A stretch of DNA of 64,000 bases from Azospirillum baldaniorum (GTDB lineage: Bacteria > Pseudomonadota > Alphaproteobacteria > Azospirillales > Azospirillaceae), in NCBI RefSeq assembly GCF_003119195.2, contig NZ_CP022255.1, forward strand, positions 496,001-560,000. The letters are read 5' to 3'. A program made the position numbers and the translations under genes. Below the pieces are notes generated by a model, which did not search any database, was not told the origin of the DNA, and saw nothing but the letters and a program-made list of their open reading frames with translations. This document shows, piece by piece, positions 44,633 through 53,217 of this stretch (position 1 is its first letter; each line of letters opens with the position of its first letter).

Positions 44633-45514
44633 ATGAGATTCGTCACCTTCCAACATGATGGACGCCGCAAGCTCGGGGTGATCGATCCGGACACGCAGCG
44701 GGTTTGGCCGATCGAATCCGTTCTCGGCGAACCGGTCCGTGACATGCTCGATCTCATCCGCCGTTACGACGCGGCCAAGGGCGAGATGACGCTTGGTTCC
44801 GTGGGGATTCCGCTGACCGACGTCCGTGTCGACGCGCCGATCCCGCGCCCCGACCGCAACATTTTCTGCGTCGGCAAGAACTACCACGACCATGCCCACG
44901 AGTTTACCCGCAGCGGTTTCGACGCCGGGTCGAAGGTGGCGACCGACGCAATCCCGGAAGCGCCGATCTTCTTCACGAAGCCGCCGGAGACGGTGATCGC
45001 CAATGGTGATCCAATCCGTTACCCGCACGGAGTCAGCGACAGCCTCGACTATGAGGCCGAGCTGGGTGTGGTCATCGGCAAGGGGGGCCGCGGGATCACC
45101 AAAGCCGAAGCCTACGACCATGTCTTCGGTTACGTCATCATCAACGACATGACGGCGCGTGACTGGCAGTCGCGCCATAAGCAGTGGTTCCTGGGCAAGA
45201 GCTTCGACACCTTCTGCCCGATGGGCCCATGGCTGGCGACGACCGACGAGGTCGACGCGGCCAATCTGGCGCTACGCTGCTGGGTGAACGACGAACTCCG
45301 CCAGAACGCCAACACACGCGATCTGATCTTCGACATTCCGACCATGATCGAGACCCTGTCGGCCGGAATCACGCTGTACCCCGGCGACATCATCGCCACC
45401 GGCACGCCGGCCGGGGTCGGCATCGGCTTCAACCCGCCGAAGTTCCTGAAGCCGGGCGACCGCGTGACGATCGAGATCGACGGGCTCGGCCGGCTCAGCA
45501 ACGTGCTCGACTGA
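44633..45514 (+). CDS. Fumarylacetoacetate hydrolase (FAH)-family protein
   Basis: This 293-residue FAH-fold enzyme has an N-terminal FAH_N-like domain and the catalytic core IFCVGKNYHDHAHEF, LDYEAELGVVIGKGGRGI, GYVIINDMTARDWQ and IATGTPAGVGIGF. The metal-binding Glu-Glu-Asp set falls in the second and third segments. Relatives hydrolyse acylpyruvates or fumarylpyruvate, or tautomerise oxaloacetate. ATG 44633 has a perfect AGGAGG 6 bases upstream. It opens the operon that also encodes an alpha/beta hydrolase, an amidohydrolase, a CitE-like lyase and a sulfatase. This looks like a ring-cleavage product pathway, but no dioxygenase is present here. Confidence 0.93.
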   Translation: MRFVTFQHDGRRKLGVIDPDTQRVWPIESVLGEPVRDMLDLIRRYDAAKGEMTLGSVGIPLTDVRVDAPIPRPDRNIFCVGKNYHDHAHEFTRSGFDAGSKVATDAIPEAPIFFTKPPETVIANGDPIRYPHGVSDSLDYEAELGVVIGKGGRGITKAEAYDHVFGYVIINDMTARDWQSRHKQWFLGKSFDTFCPMGPWLATTDEVDAANLALRCWVNDELRQNANTRDLIFDIPTMIETLSAGITLYPGDIIATGTPAGVGIGFNPPKFLKPGDRVTIEIDGLGRLSNVLD

Positions 45515-45556
45515 GCACGGGCGGCCATTCTGCAACGGCAACAAGGGAAACACCTT

Positions 45557-46321
45557 ATGGCACAGCATCTGGCTGTCGAGGTTCATGGCGCGGGCGACCC
45601 GGTGATCCTGATCCATGGCCTGGGCGGCACCTCCAACGTGTTCACCCCGCAGGTCGGCGCGTTGTCGCGGTTCTTCCAATGCGTGCGCTTCGACCTTCCC
45701 GGTTCCGGGCGAAGCGCCATCACCGACGACGTCTCGATTTCCGGCTTCGTCGATGCGGTCGTGGCGGTCCTCGACAGCCGCGGCATCGAGCGCGCCCATG
45801 TAGTCGGCCATTCGCTCGGCACCGTCGTGTGCCAGCATCTCGCCATCCGCCAGCCGGAGCGGGTGCGCAGCCTGTCGTTGATCGGGCCGCTTCACGCGCC
45901 GCCCGAGGCCGCCCGGCCGGCGCTCCGCGACCGTGCCGCCAAGGCGCGCGCCGACGGTATGGTGGGCATCGCCGATGCGGTCGTCCAGGGCGGCACCTCG
46001 GCCGACACCAAGGCCAACCGGCCGGAGGTGGCGGCGTTCGTGCGCGAGATCCTGATGCGTCAGGACCCGGAAGGCTATGCCCGCACCTGCGAGGCCTTGG
46101 CCGCCGCCGAGCCCGCCGACGTGGCGCGGATCGCCTGCCCGACGCTGCTCATCACGGGCGACGAGGACGGCACGGCGCCACCCCCGGCCGTACGGGCCCT
46201 GGCGTCGAAGATCCCGGGATCGAACCTGCGCATTCTCGATCGCTGCGGCCATTGGACGACGTTCGAGCGTCCGGCGGCGGTCAACGAAGCGCTGGTCAAC
46301 TTCCTGTTCTCCGTCGCCTGA
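45557..46321 (+). CDS. Alpha/beta hydrolase (3-oxoadipate enol-lactonase-like)
   Basis: This 254-residue alpha/beta hydrolase has HGLGGTSN (oxyanion region), the nucleophile elbow GHSLG (Ser in VVGHSLGTVV), the acid in LITGDEDGTAPP and the catalytic histidine in CGHWTTFE. The length and the DLPGSGRS segment match enol-lactonase or carboxylesterase relatives. It follows the FAH gene after 42 bases. Its position between FAH and amidohydrolase genes suggests a role in opening a lactone or ester intermediate. Confidence 0.92.
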   Translation: MAQHLAVEVHGAGDPVILIHGLGGTSNVFTPQVGALSRFFQCVRFDLPGSGRSAITDDVSISGFVDAVVAVLDSRGIERAHVVGHSLGTVVCQHLAIRQPERVRSLSLIGPLHAPPEAARPALRDRAAKARADGMVGIADAVVQGGTSADTKANRPEVAAFVREILMRQDPEGYARTCEALAAAEPADVARIACPTLLITGDEDGTAPPPAVRALASKIPGSNLRILDRCGHWTTFERPAAVNEALVNFLFSVA

Positions 46322-46506
46322 GCACCTTGCGGAAAAGCGCACCGCCGTGACGCGTCCCCATGGCGGACGCGGCCCATCAAAGGAATGGCCCATCAAGAAG
46401 GCGGTGTCGTTCGGATGGCGGAGCCACGGTCCCGGCAAAGCCATCCGCAGCACGAACGAAACAATAAGCCGGCAAACCGGCATCCCCGATCGACCAGGAG
46501 GAAACG

Positions 46507-47778
46507 ATGCAAACGACTCTCTTCACCAACGTGCGCGTCCTCGACAGCACCGGCGAGCAGCCCTTTGCCGGCGAAGTGCTGGTCCAAGGCAACCGCATCG
46601 CCGAGATTTCCAGGCAGGAAGGGACGATCTCCCGCGACGCGCACCGCCACGTGAACGGCGGCGGCGCCACGCTGATGCCGGGCCTCATCGACTCGCACCT
46701 GCACCTGTCGTGGAACAACCAGCCCACGCTCGCGGCCATTCAGCAGATGCCGCCGGAAGAGCATGTCCTCTTCGCCGCCGACATGGCCAAGCTGGTGCTG
46801 GACGCCGGCTTCACGGCGGGCTTCGGCGCCGCCGCCGCCAAGCCCCGCCTGGACGTGGTGATCCGCAACGCCATCAACGCGGGCCAGATCCCCGGGCCGC
46901 GGTACCGCGCGGCGGGCCAGGAGATCGCCACGCCCGGCGGGCTTGGCGACACGTCGCCGCCGCACATCGAGCACGAGGGTCTGAATTTCGGCATGATCGT
47001 GTCCGGGCCGGAGGAGGTCCGCCGCGCCGTCCGCAAGTTCATCAAATACGGCGTCGACAACATCAAGCTGAACCTGTCGGGCGAGGAGATCACCGGGGTC
47101 GGGGCCGAGGTGACGCCGATGGCGCGCGAAGAGATCGCCGTGGCGGTGAGCGAAGCCAAGATGCATGGGAAGACCCTGTGCGCGCACGCACGCTCCTCCA
47201 AGTCGGTCAAGCTGTGCGTCGAGTTCGGCATCGAAGGCATCTTCCACGCCTCCTACGCGGACGAGGAAGCCCTCGACATGCTGGAAGCGGTGAAGGACCG
47301 GCACTTCGTGGCGCCCGGTCTGGCGTGGCTGCTCACCACCGCCCGGGAAGCGGGCGCGTATGGCATCGCCCCCGGGTCGCCGCTGTCGCAGCAGTACGAA
47401 CGCGAGTTGGAGATCGCCGTCGACAGCATGAGGAAGATGCACAAGCGCGGCATCCGGGTTCTCCCCGGCGGCGACTATGGGTTCGCCTGGCAGCCGCACG
47501 GCACGAACGCCCGCGACCTCGAGATTTTCGTGAACCTGCTCGGCTTCACGCCGATGGAGGCTCTGGTGTCCGCGACCCGGTCCGCCGGGCAGATCATGGG
47601 CATGGGCGACGAGCTGGGCGTGATCCGGGAGGGCTGTCTGGCCGACCTCCTGCTGGTCGACGGCGATCCTCTCGCGGACGTCACCATCCTGCAGGACCGC
47701 AAGCGCCTCCTGGCGATCATGAAGGACGGTGTCTTCCACAAGGCGCCGGAAGCCCCCGCCCCACGCGAGCGTGTCTGA
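46507..47778 (+). CDS. Amidohydrolase-family metal-dependent hydrolase
   Basis: This 423-residue TIM-barrel amidohydrolase has the HxH motif GLIDSHLHLSW, a lysine in DNIKLNLSGEE at the position of the bridging residue, histidines in LCAHARSS and GIFHASY, and an aspartate in LPGGDYGFAW. It is related to the imidazolonepropionase/prolidase-like group that acts on cyclic amides or dipeptides. GGAGGAAA precedes the ATG. Together with FAH, hydrolase and lyase genes it suggests breakdown of a nitrogen-containing ring or amide. The substrate is unknown. Confidence 0.92.
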   Translation: MQTTLFTNVRVLDSTGEQPFAGEVLVQGNRIAEISRQEGTISRDAHRHVNGGGATLMPGLIDSHLHLSWNNQPTLAAIQQMPPEEHVLFAADMAKLVLDAGFTAGFGAAAAKPRLDVVIRNAINAGQIPGPRYRAAGQEIATPGGLGDTSPPHIEHEGLNFGMIVSGPEEVRRAVRKFIKYGVDNIKLNLSGEEITGVGAEVTPMAREEIAVAVSEAKMHGKTLCAHARSSKSVKLCVEFGIEGIFHASYADEEALDMLEAVKDRHFVAPGLAWLLTTAREAGAYGIAPGSPLSQQYERELEIAVDSMRKMHKRGIRVLPGGDYGFAWQPHGTNARDLEIFVNLLGFTPMEALVSATRSAGQIMGMGDELGVIREGCLADLLLVDGDPLADVTILQDRKRLLAIMKDGVFHKAPEAPAPRERV

Positions 47779-47811
47779 AACCAATCCGGACCCGGCCGTT
47801 CCCGGCGCATC

Positions 47812-47846
47812 GCTCCCGGCGGAGGCTCCGCCTTCTCGCCGGGAGC
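47812..47846 (+). other. Intercistronic hairpin without U-run
   Basis: GCTCCCGGCG (47812-47821) and CGCCGGGAGC (47837-47846) form a perfect 10-bp stem with a 15-base loop in the 126-base gap between the amidohydrolase and CitE-like genes. No T-run follows, so it may set relative expression of the two halves of the operon by mRNA stability or partial termination. Confidence 0.5.
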
Positions 47847-47904
47847 ACGGACGCTCGCAACGGCTGGGTCATCGCACAGGCCATGAATAGGAGGGGGACG
47901 CGCG

Positions 47905-48822
47905 ATGGACGATCTCGGCTGGCGCAGCGTGCTGTTTGTCCCGGCATCGCGGCCCGACCGCTTCGACAAGGCGCTTGCCGCCGGCGCCGATGCGGTCTGC
48001 GTGGATCTGGAGGACGCCGTGGCGCCGGCTCACAAGCAGGATGCCCGTGCCGCGGCCATGCGCTTCGTGGCGGATGGCAGCAACGGTGGCAGTGGCGGTG
48101 GCGGTGGCGGTGGCGGTGGCGGTGGCGGTCCCGACCGCGTGATACGCATCAACACGTTGCGCAGCGTGGCGGGGATGCGCGATGCGCTCGCCCTCATCGA
48201 GGCGCGCCCCTCGGGTGGCACCGTAGTCGTCCCCAAGATCGACTCGCCCGAGGAGGTCTGCTGGCTCGACCAGTTGCTGACCGAAGCGGGACTCGATCTT
48301 CGCTTGGTGGCTCAGATCGAGACGCTGCGTGGGGTCGATCAGGCAGCCGCCATCACGGCCGCGTCCCGCCGGGTGAGCGCCGTCATGTTTGGAGGCTTGG
48401 ATCTGGCGGCTGAACTCGGCGTCCCGGCGTCCTGGGATGGGCTTCTGTACGGTCGATCGCGGGTCGTCCACGCCGCCGCGCGGGCCGGCATTCCGGCCAT
48501 CGACATGCCCTTCGTCGCGGTGCGCGACGCCGACGGGTGCCGCGCCGAGGCGCAGCGCGCCCTGGCTCTGGGCTTCACGGCGAAGATGGCCATCCATCCG
48601 GGCCAGGTTCCCACCATCAACGACGCCTACACACCGACACCGGACGAGGTCGCCGACGCCGAGCGGATCGTCACGGCCTGGAAGAACGCTCCGGACGGCG
48701 TCATCCAAGTCGACGGGAAAATGGTCGAACGCCCGATCGTGCTCGCCATGCGACGCACACTGGCCCGCGCGCAGGCTCCCGAACGCGCATCCACATCGAC
48801 GCGGCATGGTGATGCCGCGTGA
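47905..48822 (+). CDS. CitE/HpcH-type C-C lyase with polyglycine insert
   Basis: This 305-residue HpcH/HpaI-family protein (citrate lyase beta or malyl-CoA lyase-like) shows RSVLFVPASRPDRFDKALAAGADAVCVDLEDAVAPAHK, VRIN-like RVIRINTLR, VPKIDSPEEV and KMAIHPGQVPTIN. The catalytic arginine, glutamate and aspartate are present. A glycine-rich run of about 20 residues sits between the first helix region and RVIRIN and is encoded by a GGTGGC repeat, which is probably a flexible surface loop. It would cleave a beta-hydroxyacyl compound at the end of the pathway. Confidence 0.92.
   Translation: MDDLGWRSVLFVPASRPDRFDKALAAGADAVCVDLEDAVAPAHKQDARAAAMRFVADGSNGGSGGGGGGGGGGGGPDRVIRINTLRSVAGMRDALALIEARPSGGTVVVPKIDSPEEVCWLDQLLTEAGLDLRLVAQIETLRGVDQAAAITAASRRVSAVMFGGLDLAAELGVPASWDGLLYGRSRVVHAAARAGIPAIDMPFVAVRDADGCRAEAQRALALGFTAKMAIHPGQVPTINDAYTPTPDEVADAERIVTAWKNAPDGVIQVDGKMVERPIVLAMRRTLARAQAPERASTSTRHGDAA
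48085..48129 (+). repeat. GGTGGC hexamer repeat inside the CitE-like gene
   Basis: Seven and a half units of GGTGGC (the second unit reads AGTGGC) encode a run of glycines with a serine. Because the unit is six bases, copy-number change alters loop length but not reading frame. Confidence 0.92.
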
Positions 48823-48894
48823 CGGCCTTGCGGCTGGCTTGGGCCGGCCTGCGAGGGCGAACTTTATAAGCAGAAAGAAGGGGGGAAAAAGGCA

Positions 48895-50652
48895 ATGCGC
48901 AGACACGGATCATTCCGGACGAGGCTGGCGCTGGGAGCCATCGTGGCGGCGACCGCCGGCGCCGTTCTGGCGTGCCCATCCATGGCGGCGGACGTCCGGA
49001 CGGGCGCCGGCCCGTCGGGGGGCGGCAACCGTCCCAACATCCTGCTGATTCTTGCCGACGATTTGGGCTATTCGGACATCGGTGCGTTCGGAGGCGAGAT
49101 CCAGACGCCCAGTCTCGACGCCTTGGCGCGCTCCGGTCTCCAACTGACCAACTTCCATGTGTCGCCAGCCTGTTCGCCGACGCGGGCCATGCTGATGGCC
49201 GGCACCGACAATCACGTGGCCGGACTGGGGACGATGGCGGAACTGCCGACGCCGGAGCAGAAAGGAAAAGCGGGCTACGAGGGCACCCTCGGCACCAACG
49301 TCGTCCCGTTCCCGGAACTGCTGCGCGATGCGGGCTATCACACCTACATGGCCGGCAAGTGGCATCTGGGCATGACGGAGGAACTCAGCCCTCCGGCGCG
49401 CGGCTTCGATCAATCCTACGCCATGCTCCAGGGCGGGGCGGGGTTCTTCGACCAGACCGGCAATGCGCCGCCACCTGACGGCAAGGGCACGACCAAGGCG
49501 CGCTACCGCGAGAACGGCAAGCCGGTCGAACTGCCGAAGATCGACTACACGACGAATTTCTACACCGACAAGATCATCGAATACATCGGCAGCAACAAGG
49601 CCGATGGGAAGCCCTTCTTTGCCTATGCGGCCTACACGGCCCCGCACTTCCCCCTGCAGGCGCCCGACCACCTCATCGAGAAGTACAAGGACACCTACAA
49701 GGCGGGATACGAGGCCATTCGGAACGAGCGCTTCAAGCGCATGCAGGCCGCGGGGCTGATCCCGGCAAACATGACGCCGTCCGAGCCGCCCGCGCTCTGG
49801 CCGAAATGGGAGCAGCTTTCCCAGCAGCAGAAGGATGTCGAAGCGCGCCGGATGGCGGTTTACGCGGCCATGGTCGATGCCCTGGACCAGAACGTCGGCC
49901 GATTGGTGTCCTACCTGAAGGAGATCGGCGAGTTCGACAACACCATCATCGTCTTCCTGTCCGACAACGGCGCCGAGGGGAACGACATTCTCGACCTTGT
50001 CCCTGCCGCGTGGGTCGAGGAAACCTTCGACAACAGCCTGGACAACATCGGGCGTCCGGGCTCCTACGTCGGCTATGGGCCGGGGTGGGGCCATGTGAGC
50101 GCCGCCCCCTTCCGCCTTTTCAAGGCGTTCCCGACCGAGGGCGGCGTGCGTTCGCCGACCATCATCTCGTACCCCAAGCTGGCGCATCGCGGAAAGATCG
50201 ACGGCCAGATCGCCTCGGTGATGGATCTGGCGCCGACCTTTCTTGAGGCGGCCGGGGTCAAGCACCCTGGACACAGCCACAAGGGGCGCACCGTCCATCC
50301 CATGCAGGGAACCTCCCTCTGGCCCTATCTGAACGGCCGGTCCGATCGCGCCCACCCGACGGATTACGCGTTGGGGATGGAGCTGTTCGGGCGTGCCTCC
50401 ATCAAGAAGGGCGACTGGAAGCTGGTGTGGGTGAACCAGCCCTGGGGAACCGGCGGGTGGGAGCTCTTTAATCTTGCCGATGATCCCGGCGAGACCCGCA
50501 ATCTCGTCGATGCCCAACCGGAAAAGGTCAAGGAAATGATGGCCTCCTGGGATGAGTACCGGGAGAAGAACGGTGTGATCTTCGATGAGAAGATCGCCGG
50601 CCAGCTTCAGTACAGCAATGGCACGCGCTACTACCAGGAGCTTGAGTGGTAA
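48895..50652 (+). CDS. Exported arylsulfatase
   Basis: This 585-residue sulfatase has a signal peptide (residues ~1-32, ending SMAAD). The metal-binding start is NILLILADDLGYSDIG (Asp 55 and 56) and the sulfatase signature CSPTRAMLMAG has Cys 93 as the formylglycine site. KWHLGM (Lys 155, His 157) and a later SDNGAEG motif follow. It would hydrolyse sulfate esters in the periplasm. The next gene encodes the formylglycine-generating enzyme needed to mature Cys 93. It is placed after catabolic enzymes of the FAH operon, so the sulfate ester is probably the starting compound of that pathway. Confidence 0.96.
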   Translation: MRRHGSFRTRLALGAIVAATAGAVLACPSMAADVRTGAGPSGGGNRPNILLILADDLGYSDIGAFGGEIQTPSLDALARSGLQLTNFHVSPACSPTRAMLMAGTDNHVAGLGTMAELPTPEQKGKAGYEGTLGTNVVPFPELLRDAGYHTYMAGKWHLGMTEELSPPARGFDQSYAMLQGGAGFFDQTGNAPPPDGKGTTKARYRENGKPVELPKIDYTTNFYTDKIIEYIGSNKADGKPFFAYAAYTAPHFPLQAPDHLIEKYKDTYKAGYEAIRNERFKRMQAAGLIPANMTPSEPPALWPKWEQLSQQQKDVEARRMAVYAAMVDALDQNVGRLVSYLKEIGEFDNTIIVFLSDNGAEGNDILDLVPAAWVEETFDNSLDNIGRPGSYVGYGPGWGHVSAAPFRLFKAFPTEGGVRSPTIISYPKLAHRGKIDGQIASVMDLAPTFLEAAGVKHPGHSHKGRTVHPMQGTSLWPYLNGRSDRAHPTDYALGMELFGRASIKKGDWKLVWVNQPWGTGGWELFNLADDPGETRNLVDAQPEKVKEMMASWDEYREKNGVIFDEKIAGQLQYSNGTRYYQELEW

Positions 50653-50733
50653 GCGATGCGACAGCGGCGGCCGGGCATGACACGGCCGCCGGCCACGACC
50701 GGGACGCGGCCGATCGCGAGGAAAGACAGACTC

Positions 50734-51783
50734 ATGGCCAACAAAAGCACGGTCTTCTTCACGGCACTCGTGACGGCCGGGGTTGGTGCCGCCGCGGGGC
50801 TGGCGATGTTCGCCTGGCCTGCCCAGGCTCCAGCCATGCCGAACGTCGCGGAGGACACGCTGTGCGACGGTTCCGCCGCGGCCCCCGGCACGAAGGAGGC
50901 GCCTCCCGGCATGGTGTGGATTCCGGGGGGCGATACCCGGATTGGCTCCGACCAGCATTACCGCGAGGAAGGGCCGGTGACGCGGGTGAGCGTCGATGGC
51001 TTCTGGATGGACCGGACCGAAGTCACGAACGCCCAGTTCCGCCGGTTTGTCGAAGCGACGGGGTATGTCACCGAGGCGGAACGCGTCGTCGACGGAACCG
51101 GCGCCGATGCGCGCCGGCCCTCCGGTTCCGTGGTCTTCGTCGATCCGACCTCCCAGGCCGGGAGGAGCGACACGTGGTGGCGCTTGCTTCCTGAAGCGAA
51201 CTGGCGCCATCCGGAGGGTTCCGGCAGCGACATCGGGGGCCGCGAGAACCACCCCGTGGTGCATGTCACGTACAACGATGCCGTCGCGTATGCGCGATGG
51301 CTCGGCCGGGAACTTCCCACCGAGGCGCAGTGGGAGCACGCGGCCCGGGGCGGGCTGGATGGTGCGCCCTACGCCTGGGGCGGCGAGTTCACCCCTCAGG
51401 GCGTGGCGATGGCCAACACGTGGCAGGGGTTTTTCCCGATCCAGAACACGCGGGGTGACGGCTATCCGGCGACCGCCCCGGTGGGCTGCTTCACGGCGAA
51501 CGGTTACGGGCTGCGGGATATGATCGGCAATGTCTGGGAATGGACGTCGGATTGGTATCGGCCGCGGCATGACGGTCTGGGCGACGTCAACCCGACCGGT
51601 CCCCGGCAGGAGGACAGTTACGATCCCCGGCAGCCGGGGGTTCCCAGCCGGGTGATCAAAGGAGGCTCCTTCCTCTGCGCGCAGAACTTCTGCCAGCGGT
51701 ACCGGCCGGCGTCACGCCATCCGCAGGAGGTCGGCGTCGGAGCAAGCCATCTGGGGTTCCGGACAGTGCTGAATACGAGGTAG
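50734..51783 (+). CDS. Formylglycine-generating enzyme (sulfatase-modifying factor)
   Basis: This 349-residue FGE-sulfatase-domain protein has MVWIPGG, GFWMDRTEVTNAQFRRFVEATGY, HPVVHVTYNDAVAYARWLGRELPTEAQWEHAARGG and MIGNVWEWTSDWY. The C-terminal catalytic pair is in GGSFLCAQNFCQRYRPASR (Cys 315 and Cys 320, five apart as in classical FGE). A hydrophobic N-terminal segment (FFTALVTAGVGAAAGLAMFAWPAQA) makes it membrane-anchored or exported, unlike the usual cytosolic bacterial FGE. It converts the sulfatase cysteine to formylglycine and starts 82 bases after the sulfatase gene. It is the last gene of the operon. Confidence 0.95.
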   Translation: MANKSTVFFTALVTAGVGAAAGLAMFAWPAQAPAMPNVAEDTLCDGSAAAPGTKEAPPGMVWIPGGDTRIGSDQHYREEGPVTRVSVDGFWMDRTEVTNAQFRRFVEATGYVTEAERVVDGTGADARRPSGSVVFVDPTSQAGRSDTWWRLLPEANWRHPEGSGSDIGGRENHPVVHVTYNDAVAYARWLGRELPTEAQWEHAARGGLDGAPYAWGGEFTPQGVAMANTWQGFFPIQNTRGDGYPATAPVGCFTANGYGLRDMIGNVWEWTSDWYRPRHDGLGDVNPTGPRQEDSYDPRQPGVPSRVIKGGSFLCAQNFCQRYRPASRHPQEVGVGASHLGFRTVLNTR

Positions 51784-52344
51784 GGCAAGCGCCGAGACGG
51801 AACGGCAGCGTCACCGTTCGGCCGCGTGTGGTGGCTGCGAGCGGCGTTCGCTTCATGGCACACCGCCAGAAACCCAAACGGAGGTGGGGCCGCTGCCTAC
51901 GACAGCGGTCCCATCCATGCAACAGCCCGACCCTGGCGATCCTCGTCGCGTGAGCTGATGTGGCGAAGGCCATCCATCACATCGGCTCTCGCCCCGGTCC
52001 TCACGCCGGCTGATTCCATGGCCGCGCCGATACAGGTATCGGATTCAACCCACCAGCTGAAACGCCGGCTCGCGGAGGAGAACGAACCGTGATTCGATTT
52101 CCCTTTCACGGCGGAGAGGAGCGAATGCCAGCGATGTTGCCGATCCGCGAAAGGGTCACTGCACAAAAGAACCCCCGGAATCGGGATGATGGGCGGTCAC
52201 GCCAACCCTGGAGCCATCGTGAGAGGGCGCAGAAAGGAGCGCTGGGGCGCGGCGGAGCTCACGTTCACCCTGCCCTCTCACATCCCGGACAGTTTGCGCA
52301 CTTTCATGCCAGGACCCCAGCCGCCGCCCCAGACCCATCCCCTG
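51784..52344. other. 561-base gap between convergent genes, no gene recognised
   Basis: Short open frames on both strands (for example 51826-52092 plus and 51897-52166 minus) have no recognisable motif, no good ribosome-binding site and mutual overlap. Codon use is less GC3-biased than in the neighbours. The sequence could be a decayed insertion remnant but no terminal repeat was identified. Confidence 0.6.
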
Positions 52345-53217
52345 TCAGCCAAACTGTCGAAACGGGCTGACCGGGGGCATGTCATGAACCGTCTTGCCAA
52401 AAAAGAATCGTGGATCGGCGATGACGATAGCCACAGTCAACGCGAAGAGAAGTCCCGTCTGGATTATCTTGGTGTCCGGGTGAGTTTGGAACAGCTCGTT
52501 GAACAGACCTGCGCTCAGGTGGAATACGATGGCGACAAGGATGCTGCGGTTCGCACGGTAATAGAGCCAATTCATGATCAACACGAACGGGAACAGGCTC
52601 AACGCGAAGTTCAGCGTGTGAATCCAGCCGCTTTCGGCGATCTGCGCCTGATAATAATGAGCGACCATGCCGAGTGGTGCATGCCAGACCGTCCAATAGA
52701 AGGCGAAAACGATCGAGGTCCAGAACAGCGTCATGCTGCGCCTAAGGCAGTCGGTCCCGTAGGAATGCCAGCTCAACTCCTCGATGATCGGCGCCAGAAC
52801 CAACGGGAACCAGCCCGGCAGGATGCCAGCGGAAAAGGACGCATGGGCCGCAAAACGGAATTGTTCGGTGCTGTAGCCGAGCAGAAGGGAAAGAGCCTGC
52901 GCAAGCAGGATGCTTCCGAGCATGATGCCCGCGCCCAGCGTCGCAAGGCGCAGCTGCCGCCAGTCGGGCCGGACCAGACGGCGACCCAAGTCGTTGCGCA
53001 GAACCGGGTCACCTCGCGTCAACCGCCAGGCGGTGAGGAACGGAAAGAGCAGACCGAGCAACAAAAGCACTGCCACCGTCGTCAGGCCGGCAGGGCCGAT
53101 TCCGTCCAGATGGCTCAGCCACACCGCGCCACCCCAGGCCGTCCATGAGCCCAACGTGGCGAGGGCATAAAAAGTCCAAGGGTGGTTGTAGCGTTGAATG
53201 ATCTGATCTTCGGTCAT
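52345..53217 (-). CDS. CPBP-family intramembrane metalloprotease
   Basis: This 290-residue protein with about eight hydrophobic segments is of the CAAX protease/bacteriocin-processing (CPBP, Rce1-like) family. Motif 1 is present as IIEELSWHSYGTDCLRR (Glu 146-147) and the histidine of motif 2 in FYWTVWHAPL (His 179). The last motif reads HLSAGLFN, so the asparagine four residues after His 233 is replaced by glycine. Related proteins cleave within membranes, act in bacteriocin self-immunity or scaffold signalling. It overlaps the TetR gene by 4 bases and is probably controlled by it. Confidence 0.9.
   Translation of the reverse strand: MTEDQIIQRYNHPWTFYALATLGSWTAWGGAVWLSHLDGIGPAGLTTVAVLLLLGLLFPFLTAWRLTRGDPVLRNDLGRRLVRPDWRQLRLATLGAGIMLGSILLAQALSLLLGYSTEQFRFAAHASFSAGILPGWFPLVLAPIIEELSWHSYGTDCLRRSMTLFWTSIVFAFYWTVWHAPLGMVAHYYQAQIAESGWIHTLNFALSLFPFVLIMNWLYYRANRSILVAIVFHLSAGLFNELFQTHPDTKIIQTGLLFALTVAIVIADPRFFFGKTVHDMPPVSPFRQFG

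Noticed and set aside
52186-53148. 320-codon plus-strand frame opposite the CPBP gene
   Set aside because: The minus-strand frame has membrane segments and protease motifs; the plus-strand one is charged and motif-free.
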